DNA from: Ophiocordyceps camponoti-saundersi (nom. inval.)
Taxonomy: Eukaryota; Ascomycota; Sordariomycetes; Hypocreales; Ophiocordycipitaceae
DNA length: 64,000 nucleotides
NCBI GenBank assembly: GCA_003339415.1
Contig: PDHQ01000176.1
Span: forward strand, 1 to 64,000
Direction: 5' to 3'
The position numbers and the translations under genes were made by a program. This document shows, piece after piece, positions 47,912-61,175 of this stretch (its first letter is position 1; each line of letters opens with the position of its first letter). The notes under the pieces are model-generated. The model worked only from the letters and a program-made list of their open reading frames with translations. It was not told the origin of the DNA and did no database searches.

Positions 47912-49687
47912 ATAATTATAATAATAACTAATTATAGCTAGATAAGGGGGATTATAGCGGATATATTTAGGTCTTCCCGATAGCGCTTAGTTATCGCGCG
48001 AGGTATATAGCTAGCTTAGGAGGGGGGCTTCTCTCCCCTCTCCTTCCTCTCTTCGATAGCTTTAATTATAACTCTACTTTAGCTTACTTTAATATCGCAC
48101 TCTTAGTAAAATTATTATATTAATTAAAGCTCCTCTTACCGCTAACTAAACGTAAGAGTAAGATCTTAGTATAAAACGCTATTAAATTTTGCTTATATTA
48201 AAGCTACTCTTAGCTTATTCTAGCCTAGACTCTTAGTTAGCCGCTATATATACTAAATTTATAATTAACGGAGCCGTAATTAGGGAGCTTAAGTTTTAAT
48301 TTTACTATATCTTTTCTTATCTTAGCACTTTCTAGTAAATATTTTTTCCGTATATTATTATAGCTATAGATTTTTCTTACTAGCTTAAAGCCTTTTTAAT
48401 ATATATTTCTAAGCTTCTCGGGGAGAGTTATAAAAAGCGCTAAATAGGTTTTTTCTTAGTTAAGATATATTAAAAGCTATTAAAGCCCCTTAGAGAATAT
48501 ATTATAAAATAGGAATATACCTTTTTTAAAGCTAGATTATTATATTAATCTAATTATATTAAGATTATTCTACTCTTATCTAGGCTATATAAGGAGCTAT
48601 AAGAGCGCTTAGATTATAAGAACTAGCTTATAATATACGCGGCCTTTACTAGCTTTTTTTAAAGCTTTAATAAAATATTTAGTTTTAGGAATATTCCTAA
48701 CGCGCTAGTTAATTTACCGCCCCCCTTTTTTACTAACTTAATAGATATTATATTTATATAATTTTATTTTAGTATTACTAAGCGCTAATATTATTATTAG
48801 TATAATTAGATTAGTTATTTTAAGCGTAATTATTTAAAGCTTTATAAGTAAATAGGGATATTAAGGTTAAGGCTTTTTATAAGCGGAGTAAGGTAGTTAA
48901 AAGTAAATCTAAAATATTTTAATTAAGAGGATAATAAGTAAGGAGGGATAAGTATATATTAGATATTATAGCTTAGGTAATTTCTAGCTTTATTATATTA
49001 CTTTATATAAGGATAGTCCGCGCGTAGCTTAAGCGTATAGATTTATTAGTAAGTATATATTATAGTTATATTACGCCTTAGCTTATAAACTAGCGCTAGT
49101 AATATATAATAATAAATATATAGCTAGCTTTACTATTTACTATAATTAAGGTATTTTTTAAGCTTCCTATAACTAGTATAATATTATCTAATTTTATATA
49201 CTAGCTATATAGGTAAGTTTTTACTACTAATATATAAGTTTATTAATTCCTACCTTAAATAATATTACGATTCTAAGCTTATTAGAATCTTCCTTATAAA
49301 AATCGGGGTTTAATTCCTTAAGCTATAAGGGAGCTTTTCCGCCCTCTTATCCTTATCTCTATAAAGGCTATTAGGCTATTAGCTAAGGACTATATAAAAT
49401 ATCTTACTAGCGTAATAGTATATAACTTTTCCGTCCTATACTCTTACCTCCTTAGCTAGCTTAAGGAGGGGGCTATATAAGGGATTAGTCTATAACTAAT
49501 CGTAGCTAAATAAGGGGGATTATAGCGGATATATTTAGGTTTTCCTAATAGCGCTTAGTTATCGCGCGGGGTATATAGCTAGCTTAGGAGGGGGGCTTCT
49601 CTCCCCTCTCTTTCCTCTTTTCGATAGCTTTAATTATAACTTTACTTTAGCTTACTTTAGTATCGCACTCTTAGTAAGACTATTATA
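47912..49687 (+). mobile_element. Element A3, mini LTR element
   Basis: About 1.78 kb, + orientation, LTRs at about 47,912-48,119 and 49,476-49,687. The left LTR start is eroded, so the start is given to within ~6 bp and no clean target duplication was found. Interior order matches A1. Confidence 0.78.
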
Positions 49688-49887
49688 AAATAGCTAGTTT
49701 TATTAACTTATTTTTTATTACTTATTTAGCTATTAGGAAAGAGCTAGTATAGTTTAGCGGCGTTAAATAACTGCTTATTTATTATAAACTTAAGTACTTT
49801 ATTAAGGTAATATAAGAGGGAGATTAGCTTATAGCTACTAGCTTACTAGTAAACTTCTAGCTTCTTACTTTACTTATATAATATAAC

Positions 49888-51397
49888 TAAGGTTTAAAAT
49901 TAGTTAGTCTTTAATTAGTTAGGACTAACTAAAAAAAGTCCGGACTTAAAATATATACCTTTTAGTTAGTCTTTAGTTAGTTACTTTAAGGACTTTAGTT
50001 AGTCCTTAAATATAATAACTAACTGACTAAAAACTAAAGACTAAAAAGATTAAATTTTTAGTTAGCTTATATAAGCCGTTTTAATTAAAAAAATACTATT
50101 ATATAAAGCTTCTTAAGGGCTATATAATACCTCTAAATTTATCTTAATTAGGCTATTTATTATAAAGTAATTAATTCTTTAGTTTTAAAGGCTAGGATAA
50201 ATACTTATTTTAAAAAAAGAAAGAATTCTATTAAACTCTTATATAGAAAAATAAAATAAGATAAAATATATAGCTACTTATATTTACCTTTATATAAGTT
50301 TTAGAATTTTTTTCTTATTTATATAGCTAATATTAGTCTTTGAATTAAATCTTATATAAAAATAGCTAAAGTCTTTTAGCTAAAGTCTTTTCTTATAATT
50401 CTAATAATTAGTAATATTATAAGTAAAAATTCTATTAATAATAATTTAAAAAATCTATTATTAGACAATATTACTTTTATGTTTTTAGGTCCCTTATTAA
50501 AGGAGTTCTTTTAAAGAAAATTAATTTTATTACTTTTAGTAAAGATTTATATAGTAAAAAATATACTAGTAAGGAAAAAAAAGAAAAAATAGAAAAGAAT
50601 TGATAACTAGAAATCTAAAAGGCTTACTAAGCTAAAAATAAGATTATAAGTAGATTATAGCTTATTTTATATAATAAGATTTTATTTAAAATTTTATCTT
50701 ATACTAATCTTTTTTTAATTAAATATTAGCTTTTAAGAAATTTAGTATAAGGTAGGAAGTTTATAGCTTTTTATCTATACCCTATAAGTTATTATATAGG
50801 AAGAAAAATAAAATTTCTTTTATAATAAAATAAAGCCTTTTTATATATTAAAAAAAATTCTTATAAGTATTTTAATTAGAAAGATATTAATTCTTAAATT
50901 AAATTACTTTTTCTTACTAATATTTTTATATAAATTTTAAGAAAATATATAAAATAAAACTAAAATAAATACAACATATATTAGGGCTAGTAGTACTTTT
51001 AAAAATAATATATATATATTATTATTATTTATATAGTATTATTTTTACTTATAAATATATTTTTAAAAACTTTTTATTAAAAATATTACTCTATCTTTAG
51101 TATTTCTTAAAAAAGCGGGGAAAATAGCTATTATTATATAAAAAGTACCTTTAAGAGGCGTTTTAGCTAAATAATAAGGTAAAAATACTAATAAAATAAT
51201 TAAGGCTAAAGACTAATTTTTTAGTCTTTAGTTAGTTACTAACTAACTAAAGACTAAAAGTAACTAACTAAAATTAGTTACTATAAGGACTTTAGTTAGT
51301 TAGTGGCTAATTTAGTTCTTAAAAATAAGAACTTTAGTTAGTTAGTCCTAACTAATTATAAAAAGACTAAAAAGTTACTAATTAATTTTAAACTTTA
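49888..51397. mobile_element. hAT-like DNA transposon, 8-bp TSD
   Basis: A 1,510-bp element with ends TAAGGTTTAAAATTA... and ...TAATTTTAAACTTTA, consistent with a (C/T)AGGGTTTAAAA-type hAT terminus after RIP. Flanking 8-mers are AATATAAC (49,880-49,887) and AATATAAT (51,398-51,405), identical except for one C/T transition. Both ends carry clusters of TTAGTTAGT/ACTAACTAA in both orientations (49,898-50,060; 51,210-51,380), like the subterminal transposase-binding repeats of hAT elements. The 1.1-kb centre has no transposase I can read, so it is non-autonomous or a relic. Confidence 0.8.
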
Positions 51398-51405
51398 AAT
51401 ATAAT

Positions 51406-51755
51406 TATAAAAATAATATAAAGTTAACTTAGAAAATAGCTAATCTAAAGGTAAGCTTAAAAGATATAAGTAAGCTATATATAAAAAACTAAGTAATATA
51501 TTTTAAAAAAGCTATTTAAGATCTAATCTAACTTAGTTACCTTTTATAATAATATAATATAAAGGGTAGCTTAAATATTATTTATAATAATACGCTATTT
51601 TATAAGGAAGCTAAGTTTAAGCGTTCTATTATTTATAAATAGGAGGTTAAAAATAGGGGGAAAGAACTTATTTACTAAGACGCGGGCTTTATTTTCGAAA
51701 GACGCGGCCTTGCTTTTACCTAGGTCCTATAAAGCTAAGAGGTAAATAAGCTTAG
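51406..51755. other. RIP tract between two elements
   Basis: About 350 bp, AT-rich with a few GC patches (near 51,680-51,720). No homology found in the window. Confidence 0.5.
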
Positions 51756-51759
51756 CTAG

Positions 51760-51957
51760 TAAAATCCCTCGATCGGTCTCAAGTTATAAGATTAGATTAG
51801 ATCGTATAAGGTTATATATTAGGGCATTAGTAGTTATAATCCCTTTTATATTAGTCTAATAGTAAATCTAATAATAATAATAATTCCTCTAAGTCCCCTT
51901 TTCCTCTCCCCCTATCCCTTATCCCCTTATACCTTATCCTCTAACGCCTGCCTAATA
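51760..51957. repeat. Left LTR of the 5.37-kb element
   Basis: 198 bp. Contains a long pyrimidine-rich stretch (about 51,887-51,945), TC-rich on the + strand. More RIP-affected than its partner. Confidence 0.85.
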
Positions 51958-53332
51958 AAGTAGGGGGTATCTTTATTATAGTCGCCTACGACCACCTTCT
52001 CTATCTAAACCTCTCTACTATAATCCTCCGCAAATAGCCTATCGTTATCTAGTCTTAGGGGTATCCCCCCGATTTTATTCGAGCTAGTCTCCTAATTTCC
52101 TTAGCTTAATAGCCTCGCTTTCTTAATCGTTTTTTTATTAGACTAGTTAGCTATACTAGGCCTCTTAAGTTACGGCGATAATATATCGGATATTAACCCT
52201 CGGTTAGATAGCTATAGAAGGGGGTCCGATATAGGTTATAATATAAGTCGATTAAAATCCTTAAAGTTTACCTTAATAACTTAGCGTAGAGTTATCTTAA
52301 TAGCTCTATCTAATAGCGGTTAAATAATATCGTTTATCGTTATAAATTAAAATACCTCTTATAGCGCCGCTCTAATAGTATCTTTTATCGGACGTATATT
52401 ATATTCTTTAATATTTATAGAAACGGGCCGCTTTAGTTATATCGAGGACTTATTTAGAATATAAGTTAGCTTATTACGAATAAGTAAGATAATTCTCTCT
52501 AAATTTTTAATAGCTATTATCTACCTAATAGCTTTCTTAGTAAGCGTGATTAATTATTCTACTTATATAACTTACTAAAATTCCTTTCGTTAATACTTAA
52601 GGAGAGCCCTATAATTAGCTTCCTATTACTCTTTTTAGTCCCTCGTAATAGACCGTTATTTTACTATCTATATTTTATTTTTCTCTAACTACCGCGCTAT
52701 TAGACTTTACTACTTAGCTAATAATAATTCGAACGCTTCCTTTTAATAAAAGGTAGTAAAGGCTCCTATAATTATAACGTAGGTAATATTAAAGATAGCC
52801 TTATCCTTAAGTACCTAAATTAATATAGTTATATTCTAAATTATAGAGGTAGCCGAAGGTGCCTAAATTAGCGCGGGCGTATTATAAATCCTAGGGGTAG
52901 CCGAAAGCGTATAAACCGCCGAAATAATAGAAAATAGCGATATAGTAAATATAGGCGTCGAAGCGGGATATATCCTCTTTACTATTATAAGGATATTTAA
53001 GGATATAAGCGTCGAAGTTAGTATCTTTATAGTAGGTAAGACTTATATAATAAAAGATTTTAGGTCGGTAATAACTAAGGGCCGTATAATAAAAAATAAA
53101 GGATACTTTAGGCTAGTAGCAGCTAATATTTTAACCGAAAGCTATATAATAAAAGAAGAAGATCGCTTCGGGCTAGTAGTAGCCGATATTTCTATAACGG
53201 AAGATTATAGCTTTATCCTAACTATAAGTTATACTAACTTCGCTTTTAAGGCTTACTTCGGTAATTTAAGCTAACTTTAACCCGTATTCTTCTAACTAGG
53301 GATAGGTAATATAGTTTTAGGGCCTTAAGGCG

Positions 53333-53428
53333 TTTTTAAGGGAGTTATTATAGTTATAAGTTTAACTATATCCTTATTCCTTTTTAAGGGAGTTATTATA
53401 GTTATAAGTTTAACTATATCCTTATTCC
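53333..53428. repeat. Perfect 2 x 48-bp tandem duplication
   Basis: 53,333-53,380 is repeated without a difference at 53,381-53,428. The unit is a multiple of three. It lies in the interior of the 5.37-kb LTR element. Confidence 0.95.
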
Positions 53429-54721
53429 TAATTTTAGATACTAATATAAGGGTATATCTATTTAATAAATCTTCTACCTCGTTATCGGCTATTTCGCTCG
53501 ATAGTTTTATTAATAATTAAGGTAGCGTAAGCTAGTTAGCCTACTAGCTTAATACTCGGCGAATAACTTAATTTACGTTAAATTTCGATACTTTTTCTAT
53601 ATCCTAAAATCCCGCCTTAGACCCGTAAGTAATAATAGTAATATCTTAGTTATAATAGCCTTAGCCTTTAAGAGCTAACTTTAATAAAGCCGCCCTTAAT
53701 ATATTAGTATCTATTATACCTAGTAACTTATCGTATATTATTTAGTTAATACTAAGGATTATTCGCTCTTATAATTTCTATATAGTAATAAAAAATAAAT
53801 CTATAATATTAGGTAAGATAGCCTCTTTTATCTTCCTTATACTAATAATAATCTCTAATATAAGGGGAAAATTACCTTTATTATCTTTCTTTACTATATA
53901 GTTCGCGAAATAATATATTATAATATATAGTTATTATAATTCTAGTTACGGGATCGGCTAGTTACGCGGTAAGATATCTTTTATAATATTCTTATCGGTA
54001 ATTTAGAACTTTTAAATATTTTAGAATACTATTACTAAAGCGGTTTCCTCCTATATTACTTTAGTAATATATTACGATAGCTAGTCCCTTTTTACGGCTT
54101 ATTTAGCTAGAATATAATTATAAGGAGTTCCGGTCGTTATAGTAATCTTAAGGTTCTTAGTAACTTTCGCTTTTTAGTTTATCTTTATCGTCTAAGTAAA
54201 AAAACCTTAGTATTTTTCGTATTCCGTACGAATTTTCTAATACTAAATATTAATTATCTTATTTTTTAAAAGGTTTATATTTTTAAGAGTTAGGTAGTTA
54301 TCTTAAGTAGCTATAGCGATATAAGAGGAAAACGATAATAATATAATACGCGAAGTAAGGATAAATATAGGAGGAGATAAACGGTACGATAGAAGGTAAG
54401 TTAAACGAAAAACGATAATAATATACGAAATAAAAGTATATATAAAAGGAGATAACCGTGCGTTAATAATAGTAATATATAATAATTAGTTATATATGGG
54501 GAAGAAGGAGAATATAAGGTATATAAGAAAGAAGATAATAATAATACCTAACGATAATCTAATTAAGAAAGATTTAATAAGTAAGGAAAGGAAAATAGTA
54601 ATAGTACGGTATACGAAAACGCGAGATATACGGTAGTAAAGGTATATACGGAGTATACTTAGAGAGAAAAGATATAGAGAGAATAGAAAATAAAGTAAGG
54701 TAAACGTGCGAATAAGTAAAC

Positions 54722-55137
54722 GGACCGTTAGCGACTCTTTAGCTAGCTAATAGCTATTAATAATTATTATTAATTACTATTAACACCTACTATAATAACT
54801 TAATATCTACCGTAGTAAGTTATCCTTTTTATTCTTAGTCTTCCTACTTAACCCTACGTTTCCCCTCCTAACTTCTTATAATAGCGAGTTCCTATAAGCG
54901 TAAGGGTCTTTACCCTAAAGCTTATCCGTTCTTTCGCCTAACTTATAGCTTTATCGGGTAGCTATATCCTATATTACTCGCCGTAGGGGTATTAAATATG
55001 CCTTACGTAGTATAAATAGTTTAAGATCGTCCACGTGAAGCTTTCGCAAAACTTAACGTCCGATGATAGTAGGTATTAATAGTGATTAATAGTGATTATT
55101 AATAGCTGTTAGCTAGCTAAAGAGTCGCTAACGGTCC
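54722..55137. mobile_element. 416-bp inverted-repeat (MITE-like) element
   Basis: Two 72-bp arms (54,722-54,793 and 55,066-55,137) are reverse complements apart from a handful of C/T transitions. They begin GGACCGTTAGCGACTC. The right arm keeps CpA (AATCACTATTAATCAC) where the left has TpA, so RIP acted unevenly over 400 bp. No target duplication was found, so the true tip may differ by a few bases. There is no coding capacity. Confidence 0.8.
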
Positions 55138-56933
55138 AGGGCCAGTGCCTTAATATAGTTGCTAGCGTCTCTGTTCCTTTATCTCCTCCGCGTAAGTTTC
55201 CTAACGAGCTTTCCGCTACTAGAACGCTTCTCTATTAAACGGAGCTATAGATAGATAATTATAGCCTATATAGCCCTATTCGCTATATTTAAAATACTAT
55301 TATAGATCCGGGTTAGGAGGTTAATATCTAGGTCCTATACCCGGTAGTGCAGGGGCTCGGGGTTACTATTATAATATATTCGAAGAATTCTATAACGGAC
55401 GTCCCTAATTCTATACTTAAGTACTAGTTTATCTAAGTATACCTTATATACTCGAATATCCGCTAGTAAGATAGCCTCCTAAGTTCTATAAATATTTACT
55501 TAACTTACTCGCTATTATAATATTAGATTATTCTATTAGTTTAGCTATCTTAGTTATTATCTCCTATTACTTAGCTATTACTTTTTACGAATCTATCTTT
55601 ATAACTAGCACTTTATCGGTATCTTTTTTAATCTTTTTAAATATTATATCGCGTAAGTTATATATAGTAAGTTAAATATTAAATTATATTAAGCTTACCG
55701 TTACTATTAATAATTTCTACTTACTATTAACGTAGAGGCGCTTAATAATAGCCCGCTTATATTATTTATTTTTCTTAGCGTTTTTAATTATCCGATTTAA
55801 AAAGTTAGTAAGTAAAATCCGTTAAGTTTCCGATTTTACTTAGGTATAAAGAGCCTTTGCTTATTTTATATAATTAGCTAGTAATTCTCCTTTCTTATAA
55901 CCGAACTTATACGCCTCTATAATAAGGGTGCTCTCTACGATTAGGTTTACCTTCTTAAACTTATTTATAAATAGAGTTACTAACTTAGACTAAATACGAT
56001 CTTCGTCGTTTAATTTATTATACTAGTTAGTAGCCTTATTATAAAGACCCGAAGAGAAGATCTCCCTTACGATAATATTATATATCTCTCTTTAAATACC
56101 TAATAATACTATATTAGTATTATACTAATTAAGGTACCTTTTAGCTAAGATATCTTTTAGGTATTTAGTAAATAGCTTAAGCTTTAATAGTAAAGTTAAC
56201 GCTATTATAACGTAATATTTGCCCTCTAGTTTAATAATACTCCCTTATATTAGTATAAGATATATAATTATTAAACTAATCTAATCTGCTAGGGGAAGGG
56301 GATAAAGGAGATAATATAGTAAACTTTCTAATAAACTAGGCAAACCTTATAATAAACTTATATCTATATTTAATATTATTTTCTAATTTTCTACTTTAGG
56401 GCACTCCTTAAGTACGCTCTAATAACTTACCTCTACTTATAATACTTATAACTACTAAATATTTAGCGGAACCGAGTCTTTTTTTATTAAGTATATCCGT
56501 TTCTTCGAATTAAAAAACTTCTAGCGTTAATTTATCTAAGAAGATTATACGCCCCTAATCCTTTTTACTTACTTATCCCGATATTCTTCTTATTTTAATT
56601 ACCTTTAGCGATAATAAAGAAGGGAAAAAAAAAAGGAAAATTATCCGCACTTACGGGGTTTTCTTATATTCTCTCGTCCTCTTTCCCCCCTTATTCTCGC
56701 TTATATAGTCCTTCCTACTTTACTTACTATAAGGCCGCTTTTCCGGTAATAATAAGCAGCTATAGCTAGACTTACTCTAAGTAGCTCCCGCTTAACCTAA
56801 TTAAAACTCGCTTTGCTTCCTAATTTAGCAATCTACCGAAATCCTTAAATACTTAGCTATCGTTACTAGACGATACCGTTATATTAATTCTGCAGCTCGT
56901 ATAGTAACGCGCTAAATCTTAGTTTTATTACTA

Positions 56934-57131
56934 TAAAATCCCTTAATCGGTCTTAAATTATAGGATTAGATTAGATCGTATAGGGTTATATGTTAGGGTA
57001 TTAGTAGTTATGATCCCTTTTATATTAGTCTAATAGTAAATCTAATAATAATAATAATTCCTCTAAGTCCCCTTTTCCTCTCCCCCTATCCCTTGTCCCC
57101 TTATGCCTTGTCCTCTAACGCCTGCCTAACA
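56934..57131. repeat. Right LTR of the 5.37-kb element
   Basis: 198-bp partner of 51,760-51,957, with several retained TpG steps. Confidence 0.85.
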
Positions 57132-57135
57132 CTAG

Positions 57136-60100
57136 TAGTTTATTATAAAGCCGCGCTTAGCGCTTTATATACTAAAACTATTTAAGGTTATTATTAATAA
57201 AATATAAGAAAGAGCGCTAGTTAGCTTAATAAAAATAAGTAATTACCTTTTTTTAATTATAAGCAGATTCTTATAATTATAACTAGTTATACTTAGATAA
57301 GGAATTATAATAGCGATACCTAGCTTATTTAGCGTCCTTAATAGTATAAGTAACTATTAAAGTAAACTAAGTTTACTTCTTCCTAAATACTAAAGTATAA
57401 AAGAGTATAGCGTTTTAGATAACTTATTATAATTTATTATAAAAGCAGTTAAGGGTAAATAGTTTTTATAGCGTTAAAAATAAAAATTTAAATAAAGAAT
57501 TCTTTTATAATAAAGTTTAGATTAGCTTATCTTTATTATAACTTAGGCGCGGGGGGGTTAATATCTTATATACTAATTATAAGTATTTATAAAATATAGT
57601 CGGATTTTATAAAGTTAAAGTTTAGTCTTATATATATAATATAAGACTCGGCTATAACCTAAGCTAAATCTTATATACTATCTTAATAGCTATAAAATAT
57701 CTTAATATATTTACTTTTAAAAGTAAAAAGTAAGAGGTTAAGTTTAAATGTTTTTTAGATAAGCTAATTAGCGTTATTAAAGCGTTATTTATAGCTATCT
57801 TATAGTAAATAATATAAGTTAAAGTTTTTAAAAAGGATTTATTTTATTTTTAGCTTAAACTTAAGAAAGAGGGAAAAATAGCTTTATTTAGCTTAATTTA
57901 AAGAGGAGTATAATAAGATAATTTTTAATCTAGAAGCGAAACTAACTCTAGCTTAATCTTTACTAATATTAAGTAACTAATCCGAAACACTATAGCGCTT
58001 ATAAATATATATAGCCGCTTATTTATTATAAAAAATAAGTTTATAAAATAAGGTTTTAGAAAAGGGCGGACTAGCTCTTAAATAGTATATTATTTCTTAT
58101 AAGGTAATAATATTATAATAATATATATTATTAAAGGCTAATTATACTAGCTTAGGTTACTTATTAATATTTTAAAAAAGGATTTTTAGATATATAAGAA
58201 GGAGTTAAAAGTAATAATAGTTATATTCTTATTATTTTTATATAAAGCCTTAATAATAGCTTTAGTTTAAATCTTAGTAAAGGCTAATATAGTTAGAGGT
58301 TTAATATTAATTTTAATAAGGCTATTTATTTAATATAATATAAAAGTAAGTTTATTAATATTTACTATAGTTAAAAACTACTTAGGGGGTTATTAGCTTA
58401 AGTTTAATAAAGATACGCTCCTTTTATACTTAATCTAGCGCCTTATAGCTTTTAATATATCTCTATTAACTAATATCTTAAAAGATAGATTTAGCTAGGA
58501 GCTACTTATAAGTTTATAATATTTCCTACTAGTAATAAACTATTATAAAAACTTAGGGACTAATTCTTAAATAAATTATATATAAAAAGGCACCGCTAAC
58601 TATATATTAAGTTTAGCGAATTATATAAGCTAGTATTTATAATAAGTATAAGCTTTATCTTATTTTTAAATAGCTATAAGGTAAAGCCTTAACTAGGCTA
58701 AGTAATCTTTATTATATAAAATATATATATATAAGTATTTATCCTATCCCGCTTTATATTTAGCTTTAATCTTATATATAATAATATAGTATTTATTATA
58801 AAGCTTAGTATACTTATAAAACTTAGAAATATAACTAAAATAATAATAATTATAATATTAATAAAGTTAAATAAAGTCTAAAAAGGGTTTTATTTTTAAA
58901 ATTTATATTTTTATTATAAGTTTATAATTATAAAGTTAATTAGCGTTAATAGGGGAAGTTAGTCTAATAATAACCGCTATCTAAATAGCTTTTAATATAG
59001 CTTTTAAAGCTTTAAGCTTAGTAATAATAACTTTATTAACTTATATAATTTCTATAATAAGATTATCCCGGTTTTTTATAGCTAAAGTAAGAGGAAGCCT
59101 TTTAGTAATAATATTATATTAATAGTTAATAATAGCAATATTTAATTTAAAAATAATCTTAACTTAAAAGGGGTTTTAAGTAAATTCTATAATATTAAAA
59201 TTAAATATAATAGCTATATCCTTACTATTAAAGTAGCGGATAGCTAAGTAAGATATTATTTTTAAAATATAATTAATAGCTTATATTATATTTTTAAAAG
59301 TTTTATTAATAATATTATTAAAGATATTATTAAAATATATAATAATTTCCTTTTAATATTAAAATAAGATTTATTTCTTAAGTTTAAAATAAAATTATAA
59401 GGTAAATATAACTTCTATTTATATTTTTAAAGTTTAATTTACTAGTAATATTTATAGGAGCGCTTCTTATAAGGTTTTAATAATAATACGCTTAATATCC
59501 TTTCTATATAAAGCCTTAGTCCTAGCTAATTTTACGCGTTTTAGTTTTTATTTAAGTTAGTTTATATATTATTTTATTATAGCTTAAATTAGTTAGAATA
59601 AATCCGTTAAAATAAGGCTTAATAAAGTTATATAAAGCTATTTTATTAAAATATTAAAGGGGACCTAAGAAGGTTCTTATAAGTTTCTTATATTTTACTT
59701 ATTATTAATTAGATTATAAGTAAACTTAGCTAGCCTTACGCCTAGTTACGCTTAAAAGTTATTCGGATTCCTCTTACTATACTTTCTCCCTTTATATCCG
59801 CTATTACCTTAGTTAAGGGGCGGGAGCGCTATAGCCCTAAGCTAAATTTTTAAGCTAATAATAAATTTATAAATAACTTACTATTATTTATAAGTGCGTA
59901 CCTATTCTAAATATAATTAAGTTTTTTTCTTTAACCGCTTATATAATTAAAAGACTATTAATAGCTATAAAAATAAAAAAAATAATTAAAAGCCTTATCT
60001 AACTATATATTATTTAATTATTTTTTTTATTTTTACTATTTTATATAAGAATTAAAATAAATTATTCTTTTTTAAATAATAAGTATATATCTAAGCTTAT

Positions 60101-60230
60101 TAAATTAAAAAATTAATAACTTTATAAAAAAAAGCTTAATTAAAATAATTTAAGCTATACTTAATAAAGTTTTTAAAGTTTTATATATTAGTATTTTCTC
60201 CTAATTAAAATAGCTTATATAAGCTAATTA
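57136..60230. other. 3.1-kb RIP tract, possibly interior of a second hAT-like element
   Basis: AT-rich, no intact frame, no second copy in the window. A hAT-like end follows at 60,235-60,428, so part may be its decayed transposase gene, but I could not read any conserved transposase motif. A moderately GC-richer patch at 59,720-59,860 shows no recognisable gene. Confidence 0.4.
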
Positions 60231-60234
60231 AACT

Positions 60235-60428
60235 TTAGTTATTTTAGTTTTTAGTTTTTAGTTAGTTAGTTACTTTATTTAGTAACTAACTTAAGTTACT
60301 AAAATAAGTAACTAATAACTATCTAAAAAATATATATTTTAATTATAACTAAACTTTAGTTAGTTATTAGTTAGTTATAACTAACTAATTTTAAACTTTG
60401 CCCTTATTTTAGTAACTTTTAAACCCTA
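60235..60428. mobile_element. Right end of a second hAT-like element
   Basis: Same TTAGTTAGT/ACTAACTAA cluster and an AACTAACTAATTTTAAAC block as the 49.9-51.4-kb element, then ACTTTTAAACCCTA as the likely tip at 60,428. No matching left end with the next 8 bases (GCTTAATT) was found nearby. Confidence 0.55.
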
Positions 60429-60654
60429 GCTTAATTTATTTTAAACCTGCTATTATAACTTAGCGGACTAGTATAAGGCTCGCTATAATATCCTTTCCCT
60501 ACTTACTATTTTTACCTTACTAGCTACTAACTACTTAGTAAGGGGTTTTCCCCTAAGCCTAGCTTAGTTTTTCCTCTTTTTTTACTTTTTATATACTTAA
60601 ATACTTTATAAGTTTCTAATATAATTTAATATATATATATTATTTATAACTTAA

Positions 60655-61175
60655 CTAGCTAAAGTATATAAGATAAGAGAAGGATTATTTTTTAGCTATA
60701 TAATTTAGATAAGTTACTTAAACTTTATTATCTAAGTTAATATATATATATATAAATATTTCTTATAATAATTAATTTATTTATTATAATAAGAGTAAAA
60801 TATAATATTAGCTTTTTATTTAGCTTAAGTAAAATATCTAATTAATACTAATTAGTAAAAAGTTAAAGTTACTTTTAAATAATTATTTTTTATTATTTAA
60901 AATATAATTAAGAATAAAAATATAATTTTAATAATAAAAAATTATTAAAATACTAATATATAAAAAAACTATACTTATTATTTTAATAAATTATAAACAT
61001 ATTTTAATTAGTATTTAGTTAATATTTAAGAATTTAAATATTTTAATATTTAATAATAACTTATTATAAGTTAATATTATTTATTTTTTTCTTTTTTTTA
61101 GATTTAATCTATAGCTTATAAAAACTTATCTTAATATTAACTTAAGGTTTTATTAATCTTAAATTAATTTTAGTA
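60655..61175 (+). repeat. Repeat H, copy 1
   Basis: About 520-540 bp matching 62,965-63,485 in the same orientation. Both contain a run of TA dinucleotides, TTTAGCTTAAG, ATACTAATTAGTAA, TAAGTTAATATTATTTA and a TTTTTAGATTTA block. This copy has lost nearly all CpG. Could be a pair of LTRs about 2.3 kb apart or two unrelated insertions. Confidence 0.65.

Larger units (their letters stand above)
51760..57131. mobile_element. 5.37-kb LTR retrotransposon with 198-bp LTRs
   Basis: LTRs at 51,760-51,957 and 56,934-57,131, both 198 bp; the right one still ends CCTAACA. The 4-mer CTAG flanks both ends (51,756-51,759; 57,132-57,135). Differences between the LTRs in the parts compared are transitions, with the right LTR keeping TpG where the left has TpA (for example TATGTTAG, CCTTGTCC). 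The ~4.98-kb interior holds a nested inverted-repeat element and a 48-bp tandem duplication. Pol motifs could not be read, so its family is undetermined. Confidence 0.85.

Noticed and set aside
49888..51397. CRISPR-like array from the repeated TTAGTTAGT units
   Set aside because: The units are short, in both orientations, without regular spacers, and lie at transposon ends in a eukaryotic genome.
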